64,000 nt of DNA from DASWJZ01 sp963761005 (GTDB taxonomy: Bacteria > Pseudomonadota > Alphaproteobacteria > Rhizobiales > Afifellaceae): the NCBI GenBank assembly GCA_963761005.1, contig CAVXFK010000011.1, forward strand, positions 1-64,000, in the 5' to 3' direction. The position numbers and the translations under genes were made by a program. Positions 1 through 9,733 of this stretch are shown piece after piece; positions within the stretch are counted from its first letter, which is position 1; the number at the start of each line of letters is the position of its first letter. The notes under the pieces are model-generated. The model ran no database searches, was not told the DNA's origin, and saw only the letters and a list, made by a program, of their open reading frames with translations.

Positions 1-995
1 GGGGGACTGTCGATATCTGGACCCCTTCGGGGAAGGCGAAGAAGGGCACGACGTGCTCCCAGTTGCGCCGCCAGCTCGGCGCCATGGCCGTATTCTGGCC
101 CCAGGCACCGGTCTCGAACACCTCCAGCGCCTTCATGCCGGCCGCGGCGTCTTGGCCCGATAGATCGCCCTGAGCGCCGGCATCACGGGCTTACGGTCCT
201 TCCACGACACGAACTCAAGCGAATGGCGGATCAGGTGAACGATGCAGGTCTGCACGACCGTCTCGGGGAAGACCGCGGTGATCGCCTCTGGGAAGCCCTT
301 GAGGCCGTCAACGACGGCGATCAGGATATCGCCGACGCCGCGGTTCTTCAGCTCGTTCATCACCCTGAGCCAGAACTTTGCGCCCTCCGTCTGCTCGATC
401 CAGATGCCGAGAATCTCCTTCGTGCCGTCCGCCAGGATGCCGAGCGCGATGTAGACGGCCTTGTTCCTGACGAAGCCCTCGTCCCTGATTTTGACCCGGA
501 TGGCGTCGAAGAAGACCAGCGGGTAGCAGGCGTCCAGCGGCCGGTTCTGCCACTCGGCCACTTCCTCCAGGACGGCATCGGTGACGGCCAGACCAGGTCC
601 GGCGACACGTCGATGCCGTAGAGTTCCTCAAGGTGGCCGCGGATCTCGCGCACGCTCATGCCGCGCGCATACATGGAGATGATCTTGTCGTCGAACTCCG
701 GGAAGCGGCGCTGGTATTTGGCGATCAGCTTCGGATCGAAGGTGCCGGAGCGATCGCGCGGGATCGTCAGCCGCATCTTCGAGGTGCCTGTCAGAACCGA
801 CTTCTTCGAGGCGCCGTTGCGGCGATTGGCGTTGCCTTCGTCGCGCTCGTCCTCAAGGTGCGCGTCGAGCTCGGCGTTCAAAATCCGCTCCGACAGAGCC
901 TTCTTCAGGTCGTCCAGTAGCCCGTCCTTGGCGAACACCTCATCCGGATCGCGGCCGGCAAGCAACTGGTCCAGAACTTCCTTCTCAATAGCCAT
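1..995 (-). pseudogene. IS256-family transposase, two frameshifts and a lost C-terminus
   Basis: This is a DDE transposase of the IS256 (Mutator) family. The start at 995 gives an N-terminus beginning MAIEKEVLDQLLAGRDP, followed by the family region with RRFPEFDDKIISMYARGM. One base is missing near 600, where DLV should continue as SAVTDAVLEEVAEWQ. The reading resumes in another frame as EWQNRPLDACYPLVFFDAI, containing the first catalytic aspartate region and VVDGLKGFPEAI. A second shift near 150 follows AIYRAK. The C-terminal part, including the expected catalytic glutamate region, is absent. The product cannot be functional. Confidence 0.85.
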
Positions 996-1053
996 GTGAT
1001 CATTCTCCCTTCCATCATCATCGCCTCACGCACAAAATTCCTGACAGTCCCAC
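1..1053 (-). mobile_element. IS256-family element, internally deleted
   Basis: The two ends carry a 9-bp inverted match: GGGACTGTC at 3-11 and its complement GACAGTCCC at 1043-1051. Between them lies one transposase gene of the Mutator/IS256 type read on the minus strand. The coding sequence runs directly into the left repeat after the residues FFAFPEGVQ, where family members normally continue for roughly 80 more residues, so the 3' part of the gene appears to be deleted. The left boundary lies at the window edge, so any target duplication there cannot be seen. Calling these ends terminal repeats is an inference from the match and its position. Confidence 0.6.
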
Positions 1054-1222
1054 AGAAGGCCGTGAACCCATAAATCTGCCGGGCGGGCGGCTGGCCTGAG
1101 TCCGCTACGCCCCGATAGCGGACCAAATTCCACATCGCAGCAAAACGACGCGATGCGCCAAAGGCGGAAGGCCAGGCAGTGGGCCGCCGATGCCAAAGCA
1201 GTCGGACGGTCTGCTCTTGTCA

Positions 1223-1888
1223 CTACGCAAATGACGTACTCGCCAACGCCACACGTTGTTCGTCCGCGAGCTTGGACGCGAGAAACCAAACTGTGACCTG
1301 TCCAAAGAGAGCCTTCTTCAAGCTCGTACTGGAAGCCGGGCCAATCTCTAGGCCGCCCCTTCGATACATTGCCTGAAGACCAGATCGCGGAATCGGGAGT
1401 TCGTTCGAAAGCAGGCGGTCAAGACGAACGCCCGTCGGCAGTGGAGCCGCGATGTGCAGAGCTATCGTCGACCAATCCGGGGGAATGGGCTGCGGGGAGA
1501 ACTTTTTCACGACGAGATCGGAATGAAGGTCGACACGTCTGCAATGTCTCCTGAGCGAAACCAGATCGAATTCCTGTTTACGCACCCAGTCCCGATCGCT
1601 CTGCTGCATTGCTCGGAGGTCTGCTTCTGAGACCGACGATACCGCTACCCTTTCGGCAAGAGGTCGGTTCCAACTCCTGTCGCATGCAATGCACCTATAG
1701 ATGAGCCATGCGTCCAGCCTGCCTCCGTTGGCATTCAGCCTGATCTTGCCGCTCGAAACGAACGGCCGGGGCTCTCCGCATCCGCTGCATTGTCTCCATG
1801 GGTCGGGAGAAGCGATTGGTTCCACCGTCCAGTGGATATCATGTGCTCCAGTCACTTTGCCTTGGCCTTCCATCCGGAAGTTCGCCAT
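1223..1888 (-). CDS. DUF1062 family protein
   Basis: The product resembles DUF1062 proteins, whose function is unknown. An N-terminal zinc-ribbon-like part has two CxxC pairs (CSGCGEPRPF and, further on, YRCIACDRSW) and the hallmark DAWLIYRC. The C-terminal part (RLDRLLSNELPIPRSGLQ) looks like an S4-type RNA-binding fold, as in other family members. The start is uncertain: the ATG at 1888 is used here, but GTG at 1909 and GTG at 1855 (preceded by an AAGGCAAA stretch) are possible. The gene stands alone, between the IS256 remnant and an uncharacterised gene on the same strand. Confidence 0.75.
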   Translation of the reverse strand: MANFRMEGQGKVTGAHDIHWTVEPIASPDPWRQCSGCGEPRPFVSSGKIRLNANGGRLDAWLIYRCIACDRSWNRPLAERVAVSSVSEADLRAMQQSDRDWVRKQEFDLVSLRRHCRRVDLHSDLVVKKFSPQPIPPDWSTIALHIAAPLPTGVRLDRLLSNELPIPRSGLQAMYRRGGLEIGPASSTSLKKALFGQVTVWFLASKLADEQRVALASTSFA

Positions 1889-2269
1889 GGCGGTGACGGC
1901 CGAGTTCACCCGACAGGGTGCGGAGTGGCAATTATCTGGTAAGGGGTCGACCCCGACGAAGCGGGCATGCGGGGCACGTCTTGAAACGCCAATCCGGTCT
2001 CAAGCCACACCCCAAGCGAACGAATGTATTCAGAAAAGCGATCAGCTTGTCTGACTGCTCTTCAGGATTGTCTGTTGAGACCGGGGGCTACGACGGCAAG
2101 ACGGGACCTCAGCGGAAAGATGCGGCGCTTCTAGATGGGAACCAACATGAAGTCACCATCCGATGTCCCAGACGTCTGCGTTGCGGACATCACGCCTCGT
2201 GACGCGGAAGCCTGCTTCGGATCAATCGCGCCCCTGAACCCGAAGGCCTCGCATAGCCAGCGCGGGTGG
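1889..2269. other. Intergenic stretch without a recognised gene
   Basis: About 380 bases separate the DUF1062 gene from the downstream end of the next minus-strand gene. Short open frames here have no recognisable motif or ribosome binding site. No clear terminator hairpin or repeat was seen. Confidence 0.4.
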
Positions 2270-3376
2270 CTAGGGGGAGCCGGCGCGAACGAGGCTTATC
2301 AGCTGTTCGATCTCTGCCTTCATTTCGGCGCAGCCGCCGTTGAGCGCACAGGGAATCTCGAGCGAGCGAATGCCGTGAGGATCGCTGTCGTTGCTCGCCT
2401 TCTGGCCCATGCAGACCTTTTCCCCTTCGCAATTCAAGACGACCGCGCCAATCGTCCCATCCTCCGATAGCCAAAAATCCTGATCTATTGCGGCTTCGGG
2501 CGTGACATGAGCGAGGGCAACAACGGATCGCCGGGTGAGCCACCCCGCCGACTGGTCGCAGGCCTGGCCTGCCGGAACGGCGCAGACACGGTCCTGCAGC
2601 CGCAGTTGCTGTCGGTCGTCGCTCATGCCGATCCCCTCTACGACACGAGCAACTTCGTAGCTCTTGCCCTGAGCGGTTCTCTTCTGATGGAACACCAGCT
2701 CGCCGACAAAAGCATTGAGACGCGTGAGGATGAGGCCGATATTTCCGGGGGCGGATGGAAGCGGCGACGCAATTGCATAGAGCGCGCGCAGGTCGGTCGC
2801 CATTTCGCGGCACTGTTTCTCGTCCGCGCAGTAGATGTCGCCATAGTCGGTGTTGTCCATGTCCTTGTTGAAGACGACATGGAACCAGGCGGCTTCGCCG
2901 CCGGCCTCGACCTTCTTCACCTGGATGGTGTTGGCATGGATGGCGGCGAGCGGCTGAGTTTGCTCAACCGCTTTCCAGTCGCCCGCTTCCTTGCACTCCG
3001 AGGCATTGATTGTCGCACGCGCACCGCTGGTCAGAACTCCCGTTCCGAGATTGCACATCCGGTACCTGATGGAGAAAGCCCCGTTTTCGTCGAGGGTGAT
3101 TGACTCGCCCTGGATGACATTCGTGTCGAAAACGGTGTCCGGCTGAAATATGTCCGGCGCATTCACAGTGATGGACAGATTCCGGAATGCGCTGTCCATG
3201 TGTGCGACCCGGCGGGCTGCCTCACTTGCCAAAAAATCATCCTGCGGCGTGGCGGCCTTGGCGCCCGCTATCCCATAACAAACCGGTGCCGCCAGGAGCA
3301 GGAGAAGAACGCCCCACGGTGGCGATCCGAGTTCGCCGACGGCGGCGGCGAGGATTCCCGCGAGCTTGCGCAGCAT
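2270..3376 (-). CDS. Secreted or membrane-anchored protein of unknown function
   Basis: I do not recognise this family. The start at 3376 was chosen because GAAGGGGG lies just upstream; a frame extending to 3445 lacks such a site. The protein (about 368 residues) begins MLRKLAGILAAAV, has a hydrophobic segment (WGVLLLLLAAPVCYGIAGA) near residues 20-40, and continues as a soluble domain. Several cysteines, spaced as YCADEKQC, RMCNLG and LNGGCAEM, could form disulfides in the periplasm. It is flanked by unrelated genes and shows no operon partner. Secretion is inferred from the hydrophobic N-terminus only. Confidence 0.6.
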   Translation of the reverse strand: MLRKLAGILAAAVGELGSPPWGVLLLLLAAPVCYGIAGAKAATPQDDFLASEAARRVAHMDSAFRNLSITVNAPDIFQPDTVFDTNVIQGESITLDENGAFSIRYRMCNLGTGVLTSGARATINASECKEAGDWKAVEQTQPLAAIHANTIQVKKVEAGGEAAWFHVVFNKDMDNTDYGDIYCADEKQCREMATDLRALYAIASPLPSAPGNIGLILTRLNAFVGELVFHQKRTAQGKSYEVARVVEGIGMSDDRQQLRLQDRVCAVPAGQACDQSAGWLTRRSVVALAHVTPEAAIDQDFWLSEDGTIGAVVLNCEGEKVCMGQKASNDSDPHGIRSLEIPCALNGGCAEMKAEIEQLISLVRAGSP

Positions 3377-3599
3377 GGATAGGCCCCCTTCGGAGTAGAA
3401 ACGAGCGTTCCAGGAAAATCTACACAGGTGCGCAGAAGTGCGCACGGTCTTTCAACTGAGCAGTTTTGTCCGTTCGTCGCGCCTTTCGAAAGTCGCAGAA
3501 GATCCGATCGTCGCTGGACACTTGGCGATTGTCCGATGCAAAAGGGCATCGGCCCGCGGACCTGCGGTTTCCGGGACCTCAAATGCACTGGAGGAATGC

Positions 3600-4226
3600 G
3601 TGTCACTCAAAGTCATCGGCGCAGGTGTGGGCAGGACCGGCACATATTCGTTGAAGCTCGCCGTCAACCAGCTTGGCCTCGGTCCGTGCCACCACATGGA
3701 GGAAGTCCTCATCAACATGCCCAGGCAGCTGCCGCTTTGGCAGGCGGCGGTGGCGGGCAGTCCCGACTGGCAGGCGATCTACGACGGCTATCCCGCTGCC
3801 GTCGATTGGCCGACCGCAGCCTTCCACCGCGAGCTCTATGCGGCCTATCCGACGGCCAAGTTCATCCTGACGCACCGCAGCGTGGAAAGCTGGGTCGAAA
3901 GCTTCTCCTCCACCATCTACAAGCTGCTCGGCATGAGCGATACGGCCCCCAAGCCGATGCGGCCCTGGCTCAAGATGGCGATCGCCGCGATTGCGAAGAC
4001 CGGCTTTCCGCTGGGCCTCGACCGTGATGCCCTTGCCGCCGCATTCGAAGCCCATATCGCGGCCGTCAAGGCAACCATCCCCGCGTCGCAGCTCCTCGTC
4101 TTCCAGGTGAAAGAGGGCTGGGAACCGCTTTGCGCCTTCCTCGATGTCCCGGTACCCGAAGGACCGTTCCCGCGCACCAACGACCGGAGCGAATTCTGGG
4201 ACAAGGTCTCCGGCGCCGTCGCGTGA
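3600..4226 (+). CDS. Sulfotransferase family protein
   Basis: The product (208 residues) belongs to the sulfotransferase family of the type annotated as Sulfotransfer_4. Such enzymes transfer a sulfuryl group from PAPS to a hydroxyl or amine acceptor. The P-loop for the 5'-phosphosulfate is GAGVGRTGTYSLK at residues 6-18. The 3'-phosphate binding segment LTHRSVESWVESF follows near residue 90. The GTG at 3600 is chosen because GGAGGA lies four bases upstream and the P-loop then falls at the usual place near the N-terminus; a frame extending to 3438 adds low-complexity sequence. The acceptor cannot be inferred. Confidence 0.82.
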   Translation: MSLKVIGAGVGRTGTYSLKLAVNQLGLGPCHHMEEVLINMPRQLPLWQAAVAGSPDWQAIYDGYPAAVDWPTAAFHRELYAAYPTAKFILTHRSVESWVESFSSTIYKLLGMSDTAPKPMRPWLKMAIAAIAKTGFPLGLDRDALAAAFEAHIAAVKATIPASQLLVFQVKEGWEPLCAFLDVPVPEGPFPRTNDRSEFWDKVSGAVA

Positions 4227-4331
4227 TCGGCGGGCGCCCCGCCATAGCCCCGCGACAAGTCGCGACGAGAAAGCGGCTTGCACGCCCGACCCGGTGCCGC
4301 GATAGCTGGCGCACGTGACGATCGGGACCTC

Positions 4332-6104
4332 ATGGCCGAACTGCGCAAACTCGCCGCAATCCTCGCCGTCGACGTCGTCGGGTTCAGCCGGCTGACCGGA
4401 GCGGACGAGGATCGCACGCTGGCGCGGCTGCGGGCGCTCAGGAGCGACCTGATCGACCCGACGATCTCGGTGCATAACGGACGCGTGGTGAAGCGCACCG
4501 GCGACGGCGCGCTGGTCGAATTCCGCAGCGTCGTCGATGCCGTCCGCTGCGCCATCGAAGTGCAGAACTCGATGCAGGAACGCAATGCGGGCGTGCCGCC
4601 GGACCGGCAGATCGAGTTCCGCATGGGGGTTCATCTCGGCGACGTGGTGGAGGAGGGGGACGGCGACCTGATGGGCGATGGCGTCAACATCGCCTCTCGC
4701 CTGGAAGGCATCGCAACGCCCGGCGCGATCTGTCTGTCCGAGGACGCCTACCGGCAGGTGAAATCCCGGCTCGACCTGTCGGTCAGCGACATGGGCCAGG
4801 TGCAGCTGAAGAATATCGCCGACTTGATCAAGGTGTATTCGCTGCAGGTCGCCGCGGCTGCCCCGCCCGAGCTGCTGGCGCAGCCGACGGTCGTTACGGT
4901 CGGCGCATCCGAGAAGTCCTCGATTGCAGTGCTGCCGTTCGCCAACATGACCGGCGATCCGGAGCAGGAGTATTTCGTCGACGGCGTGGTCGAGGACATC
5001 ATCACCGGCCTCGCCCGCTACCCCGACGTCGCCGTCGTCGCGCGCAACTCGACCTTCATCTACAAGGGCCAGGCGGTCGATGTCCGCAAGGTCGCCGCCG
5101 ACCTCGGGGTGCGCTACGTGTTGGAAGGCAGCGCGCGGAAAGGCGGCAACCGCCTCAGGATCACCGGCCAGCTGATCGACGCATCCACCGGCACCCACCT
5201 TTGGGCCGACCGCTACGAAGGCAGTCTCGACGACGCGTTCGACCTGCAGGACCGGATCGTCGCCAGCATCGTCGGCGCCGTCGCACCCACGCTGCGCAAC
5301 GCCGAGATCGAGCATGCACTGCAAAAGCCCGACGACGAGCTCACCGCCCACGACCTCTATCTCCGCGCCCAGCCTGGTGCCATCGCCTTGCGCGCCGACG
5401 AGAACCTGGTCGCCATCGGCTACCTCGACCGCGCGATCGCGTTGAAACCCGATTATGCTCCGGCGCTGGCCTTCGCGGCCTGGTGCCGCGTGCAGCGCTT
5501 CAGGCGCCCGACCTGGGCGCCGGCGGGTCCGGACGATTTTGGCACCGCGATCGCTCTGGCTCGCCGCGCGCTCGCGGCCGGGTCGGACGCGGTGACCATG
5601 GTGGTCGCCGGCTTCTCGCTGGTCACGCTCAAGGTCGACTATGCCGCCGGTCTGGATGCTGTGCGCCACGCGGTCGACCTCAACCCGTTATCGAGCTTCG
5701 TGGCGGCCTTTGCCGGTTCGGCGATGGTCTGGTGCGAAGATTACGAGAGGGGACTGACGCTTCTGAAACAGTCCGTCGCTTTCGGTCCGAAGGAGCCGGG
5801 CTACTACCTGAGCCTCAGCATGGTTGCCTTGGCCGAGCTGTTGGCCGGCCGCCCCGAAGCGGCGCTGGAAGCCGGGCAGCGGGCGGTGACGCTCAACCCC
5901 GGCTCGGAATTGGGCTTGTGGGTTCTGGCCGCGGCGCAGGTCAAGGCCGGGCAGATGTCCGAGGCGCGCGCGACACTGGCGAAGTTCCGGGAGATCGCGC
6001 CGGGCGCAACGATCGGCCTGCTCCGCAACTCCCTTCCGATCCGCAACCCCGAGACTCTCGAAAAGATTCTCGCCAGCCTCCGCGAAGCCGGCCTGCCGGA
6101 CTGA
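4332..6104 (+). CDS. Class III adenylate/guanylate cyclase with TolB-like and TPR-like regions
   Basis: The ATG at 4332 gives a 590-residue protein. Residues 1-165 form a class III nucleotide cyclase domain: ILAVDVVGFSRL carries the first metal-binding aspartate, and KRTGDGALVEF and GDGVNIASRLEGI carry further catalytic elements. Residues 195-330 match the TolB N-terminal-like region found in rhizobial cyclases (IAVLPFANMTGDPEQEYF, VRYVLEGSARK). The remainder is helical and TPR-like (for example YLDRAIALKPDYAPALAFAA). Such proteins are thought to couple cyclic nucleotide synthesis to protein interactions. No signal peptide is visible. Substrate choice (ATP or GTP) is not resolved. Confidence 0.85.
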   Translation: MAELRKLAAILAVDVVGFSRLTGADEDRTLARLRALRSDLIDPTISVHNGRVVKRTGDGALVEFRSVVDAVRCAIEVQNSMQERNAGVPPDRQIEFRMGVHLGDVVEEGDGDLMGDGVNIASRLEGIATPGAICLSEDAYRQVKSRLDLSVSDMGQVQLKNIADLIKVYSLQVAAAAPPELLAQPTVVTVGASEKSSIAVLPFANMTGDPEQEYFVDGVVEDIITGLARYPDVAVVARNSTFIYKGQAVDVRKVAADLGVRYVLEGSARKGGNRLRITGQLIDASTGTHLWADRYEGSLDDAFDLQDRIVASIVGAVAPTLRNAEIEHALQKPDDELTAHDLYLRAQPGAIALRADENLVAIGYLDRAIALKPDYAPALAFAAWCRVQRFRRPTWAPAGPDDFGTAIALARRALAAGSDAVTMVVAGFSLVTLKVDYAAGLDAVRHAVDLNPLSSFVAAFAGSAMVWCEDYERGLTLLKQSVAFGPKEPGYYLSLSMVALAELLAGRPEAALEAGQRAVTLNPGSELGLWVLAAAQVKAGQMSEARATLAKFREIAPGATIGLLRNSLPIRNPETLEKILASLREAGLPD

Positions 6105-6209
6105 GATGGGACGCGCGAGGTGGCGGTGACGCGGAAGGGAGAGCGGGTGTTTCGGGAGACGTTCGGGGTCGGGGCGGGGTAGGGTGGCTGCGTCTTAACA
6201 AGGCCGATC

Positions 6210-7040
6210 ATGACCGAGGCGCCCACCATCGCGGCGATGCCGCTCTATACGAATTTGGACCGCATCGCGCGCGGGCTCGCGGCGAAGGGTATCGGTCCTC
6301 GCGATCCGATCCCGCCGGAGAGCCTCTTTGCGCTCGACCAGTGGCACTATCACGGGACCGACGCCATTCATGCCGCAGGCGAGCGCCTCGGGCTTGGGCC
6401 GGCCAGCCGCGTTCTCGATGTCGGCGCGGGGATCGGAGGCCCGGCGCGATATTTGGCGTGGAAGTTCGGCTGCCACGTCACGGCGCTGGAGCTGCAAGCG
6501 GACCTTCACGAGATCGGCGTCGATCTCACGCGGCGAAGCGGGCTTGCCGACCGCGTCACGCATCTATGCGGCGATGCGCTCACTACTCCGCTTGCCGCTC
6601 AGGCGTTCGATGCCGTGGTCAGCTGGCTTGCCGTTCTGCACATTCCCGATCGGCCGGCGCTCGGAGCGCGCATGGCGCGGGCGCTCAAATCCGGCGGCGG
6701 ATGCTTCATCGAGGATCTGTGCATGCGCGCGCCCTTTTCTCCGGACGATCTCAGCGACCTCCGCGCGGTCGTCTTCGGCATCACGGTGACGAGCATCGAG
6801 CACTACGCGGCCGATTTCCGGAGGGCGGGCTTCGTCGACGTCGAGACCACCGATCTGACCGACGACTGGGCGCCCTATGCCGACGAGCGGCTGGAGAGCT
6901 GGCGGAAGAATCACGACGCCTATGCGCGCACGCACGGCGAAGGCGCCTACGCCGCGCAGGAGAAATTCTACACGGTCATCGCGCGGCTCTATCGAAGCGG
7001 CAGCCTGGGCGGGATCCGCCTGATCGCACGCGTGCCGTGA
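6210..7040 (+). CDS. Class I SAM-dependent methyltransferase
   Basis: A 276-residue methyltransferase with a Rossmann-type SAM-binding core. Motif I is VLDVGAGIGGPARYLA near residues 68-83, followed by VTALELQADL (motif II acidic residue) and CGDALTTPL. The pattern GxGxGGPARYLA resembles sarcosine/glycine and phosphoethanolamine-type N-methyltransferases, but the substrate is not determined. It converges with the cupin gene that ends at 7062, leaving a 21-base gap with no obvious terminator. Confidence 0.82.
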   Translation: MTEAPTIAAMPLYTNLDRIARGLAAKGIGPRDPIPPESLFALDQWHYHGTDAIHAAGERLGLGPASRVLDVGAGIGGPARYLAWKFGCHVTALELQADLHEIGVDLTRRSGLADRVTHLCGDALTTPLAAQAFDAVVSWLAVLHIPDRPALGARMARALKSGGGCFIEDLCMRAPFSPDDLSDLRAVVFGITVTSIEHYAADFRRAGFVDVETTDLTDDWAPYADERLESWRKNHDAYARTHGEGAYAAQEKFYTVIARLYRSGSLGGIRLIARVP

Positions 7041-7061
7041 CAACGGGCGGACAGCTCTCCG

Positions 7062-7523
7062 TCATGACTGCGGATAGAGCGTGCCGTCCTTGTGCACGAA
7101 GCGGCCGTCGGCATTGGCGCTCTTCATGTCGATATCGGAGCAGGTGGTGAGGTCATCCGGGTTGCGCGAGCCGACCTCCAGATAGCGGGCCGTCGCGGAA
7201 GATTTGTTGATCAGGTGATGGCCGTTGCCGGTGTTTTTTGGAAACGTCGCGCAATCGCCTGCGCGGAGCAGCGTCTCGCCGCCATCCTCGATCAGCGTCA
7301 CTTCGCCTTCGAGCACATAGACGAGCTCGTCCTCGTGGCTGTGCCAATGGCGCTGGCTCGACCAGCCGCCGGGCGGGAGCGTCATCAGATTGACGCCGAA
7401 ATCGGAGAGCCCGCCCGCATCGCCCAGGCGCCGCCGCGTGCGCGTGGCGCAGGGCGCATCGAACGGCGGCGGATAGCCTGAGCCTTTTCGTACGGGCACG
7501 GCGGCGATGTCGATTTTTGGCAT
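7062..7523 (-). CDS. Cupin-domain protein
   Basis: The start at 7523 is preceded by GGAGGA and gives a 153-residue single-domain cupin. Cupin motif 1 is seen as HWHSHEDELVYVLEGEV near residues 60-75 (two histidines and a glutamate as likely metal ligands). Motif 2 follows around DCATFPKNTGNGHHLIN. Many such proteins are annotated as cupins of unknown substrate. The gene converges with the methyltransferase gene. Upstream lies the IS1595 insertion, so the cupin promoter region (7524-7764) is adjacent to mobile DNA. Confidence 0.8.
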   Translation of the reverse strand: MPKIDIAAVPVRKGSGYPPPFDAPCATRTRRRLGDAGGLSDFGVNLMTLPPGGWSSQRHWHSHEDELVYVLEGEVTLIEDGGETLLRAGDCATFPKNTGNGHHLINKSSATARYLEVGSRNPDDLTTCSDIDMKSANADGRFVHKDGTLYPQS

Positions 7524-7764
7524 GGAAGCGTCCTCCGTGCGGAGCGGGCAATTTAGAAAGTCGGCGCGGGGTTTTCTCCTGCCTCGATTGGAGCGAGCGG
7601 CGGCCGCACGTATCCTCGGAACCGAGGTTAGACGAGGCTTGGCGCTGGGGGACACGGCGATTCGGCGTACCGCGCGTGGTGCCGGCCAAGTGTCGAATTT
7701 CTCGATTCGGCAAATGGTTAGCTGCCAAGACTGGGGCCGACCGGCTTGTGCAGTTGATGCCATA

Positions 7765-8850
7765 GGAATAAATTCCTAATTATATACTTGACAAAAGTGA
7801 GGGGCTCCCTTATGTTAAGGGGAGAAGGGAATTCGCTATGTCTGCCAATCTACAAGCGCCAATGTTCACTGACGAAGATGCCGCTCGCGAGGCTCTAGAA
7901 GCCGTGCGCTGGCCGGATGGTCCTTATTGCCCGCATTGCGGGAATTCCGATCAGGCTACTATTTCCAAGATCGAAGTGACTGCGGAACCTCGCAAGGCTC
8001 CCAAAACCGGGAAGCATCGTCCTTCTCGTCCGGGCCTCCACTACTGCAATGAATGCAAGGGCCAATTCACCGTCACCGTGGGCACCGTCTTTGAGCGCTC
8101 CAAAATACCGCTCACCAAGTGGTGGATGGCGACGCATCTCCTGTCCGCATCCAAGAAGGGCATGTCGGCGCATCAATTGCACCGCATGTTAGGCGTCACC
8201 TACAAGACCGCATGGTTCATGGCGCATCGCATCCGCGAGGCAATGGCCGATACCTCCAAGACGCCCCTTGGCGGCTCAGGCAAGACCGTAGAGGTCGACG
8301 AGACCTATTTCGGCCCCAAGGATCGCGTCACCACCCGCACCAAGAAGGGCAAGCCGGGGCTGGCTTCCAAACGTGCCGTGCTGGCGCTTGTCGAGCGTGG
8401 CGGCGAGGTCCGCATGTTCTACGCTCAGAAGGCGACCGCCTCGGAAGTGCGCGACATCATGGTCCGCAACATCGACCGTGAAAGCCATCTACACACCGAC
8501 GAAGTCTCGCCTCTACACCGTCACCGGGGAAGAGTTTGGCTCACACCGCACTGTCACCCATTCGGCGGGCGAGTACGTCCGTTACGACGGCGATTATGCG
8601 ATCCACACGAATACGGTCGAGAACGTGTTCTCCGTATTCAAGCGAGGCATGATGGGCGTCTATCAACATTGCGGCGAAGCGCATCTGCATCGCTATCTTG
8701 CCGAGTTTGAGTTCCGTTACAACAACAGGTCAGGTCTTGGTGTGACCGACGTTGATCGCACTGCCGCAGTCATCAAAGGCATCGAAGGCAAGCGTCTTAC
8801 CTATCGGCGGACTAACGAAGCCGCGAACGCTTAGGCAGTTGGCTGGGAAA
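7765..8850 (+). mobile_element. IS1595 (ISXO2-like) element, copy 1
   Basis: The element carries one transposase gene. Its upstream end contains ATTCCTAATTAT followed by ACTTGACA (7774-7795 area), which is shared in inverted orientation with copy 2 near 11430-11455. TTGACA there could serve as the -35 box of the transposase promoter, with TATGTT near 7812 as -10. The exact ends and target duplication were not resolved; the right end is placed only approximately after the transposase stop. Confidence 0.6.
7838..8834 (+). pseudogene. IS1595-family transposase, one frameshift
   Basis: An ISXO2-type transposase. The N-terminus has a zinc ribbon (CPHCGNSDQ and, after a gap, CNECKGQF). The DDE core begins KTVEVDETYFGPKDR and ends with YVRYDGDYAIHTNTVENVF and LAEFEFRYNNR. 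One extra base (G) near 8504 breaks the frame after HTDE; the correct continuation SRLYTVTGEEFGS is in the next frame. The same segment is uninterrupted at this point in copy 2, which confirms the insertion. Length without the shift would be about 331 residues, normal for the family. Confidence 0.9.
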
Positions 8851-8888
8851 CTTTACAAAAAACGCCGAATTGTTATCCGCGATGACAG

Positions 8889-9320
8889 ATGACAAAGAAC
8901 CCCTTTGGACCAAGAATTCGTCATCGCCAACCGGTTGATGATCTCATCAAGCATGGCCCCACCGTTAAGGTCGGAATTGCTTCGCTTGAAGGACTCGGCA
9001 GTGGTTCTGTCTTGGCTCTCGCTCAGATCGACACTGGCGCGGCCGGCACTGCTATTAGTCCACGAATCGTTCAGGAACTGGCTCTCAAACCGATCGACCA
9101 CGGCACCATCCATGAGGCGGGTCGCGAGGTTCTCCGGGCTCACTTTTATCAAATACGCATTCTTCTCCCACATGCCGACATCAAGCTCGATGTAGCAGGA
9201 TTGCCCTCCCTCAGCGCGCCACACGATGTGCTTATCGGTCGAGACATTATGGCTAATTGGCGTTTTCAAATCGATTTCCTGTCAGGCGAAACGCAAATCC
9301 ACATCAAGTCTGATCCCTAG
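8889..9320 (+). CDS. Retropepsin-like aspartic protease domain protein
   Basis: A 143-residue protein made of little more than one retropepsin-like domain. The catalytic-type motif is ALAQIDTGAAGTAIS near residues 44-58 (D-T-G), and the second hallmark is the hydrophobic-hydrophobic-glycine stretch in HDVLIGRDIMANW near residue 115. Proteins with one DTG must dimerise to be active. There is no signal peptide. It lies between two inverted IS1595 copies and is possibly cargo. The family assignment rests on these motifs; the substrate is unknown. Confidence 0.7.
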   Translation: MTKNPFGPRIRHRQPVDDLIKHGPTVKVGIASLEGLGSGSVLALAQIDTGAAGTAISPRIVQELALKPIDHGTIHEAGREVLRAHFYQIRILLPHADIKLDVAGLPSLSAPHDVLIGRDIMANWRFQIDFLSGETQIHIKSDP

Positions 9321-9457
9321 AATTTCGCGGCTGTTGGGCGCGTTCTTTATTACCGCCCTTGCGCTTTGGTTCGTCGCTGTGCGGCTTAGGGGGCGTGCGG
9401 ACCAAACGCTCCATGATACGCTTGGTTTCATCTAAGTCTTTGCTCTTTGGAACCGTC

Positions 9458-9733
9458 ATGCCGCCTCGCAAAAAAGGGGGAAAGTCAAAACCCGCCAAGA
9501 CACCCAAAGCGCCTAAACCCTGGGATCGTTTTGAACGATCCGTTGAGGGTGATCGAGAGCCTGATTCCATATATTTAATGGTCGGCCGAGCCCTCTCGCA
9601 ATGGGAAAACGTAGAAGAACACTTGGCTCAGGTATTTGCTCTCTTAATCGGACTAACCGAGCCTTCGGCGGCGGCAGTGCGTGCATTTGGTTCAATCGCC
9701 ACTTCACGCGGCAGGACGGAAATGCTGCAGTAG
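9458..9733 (+). pseudogene. Hypothetical gene truncated by an IS5-type element
   Basis: The reading frame begins MPPRKKGGKSKPAKTPK, a basic lysine-rich N-terminus, and continues with a helical segment (ENVEEHLAQVFALLIGL). It runs into the 3' end of the IS5-type transposase and stops at 9733, so the original C-terminus is missing. No remaining part of the gene was recognised beyond the insertion complex. Family and function are unknown. Confidence 0.5.

Noticed and set aside
3603..5669. Long minus-strand open frame opposite the cyclase gene
   Set aside because: It lies antisense to the sulfotransferase and cyclase genes, which have clear motifs. Its composition is arginine/aspartate/glycine-rich as expected from reading a high-GC gene backwards, and it shows no family motif.
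7838..8834. Programmed frameshift in the IS1595 transposase
   Set aside because: Family members have one continuous gene, copy 2 is open at the same point, and no slippery heptamer is seen; a plain insertion explains it.
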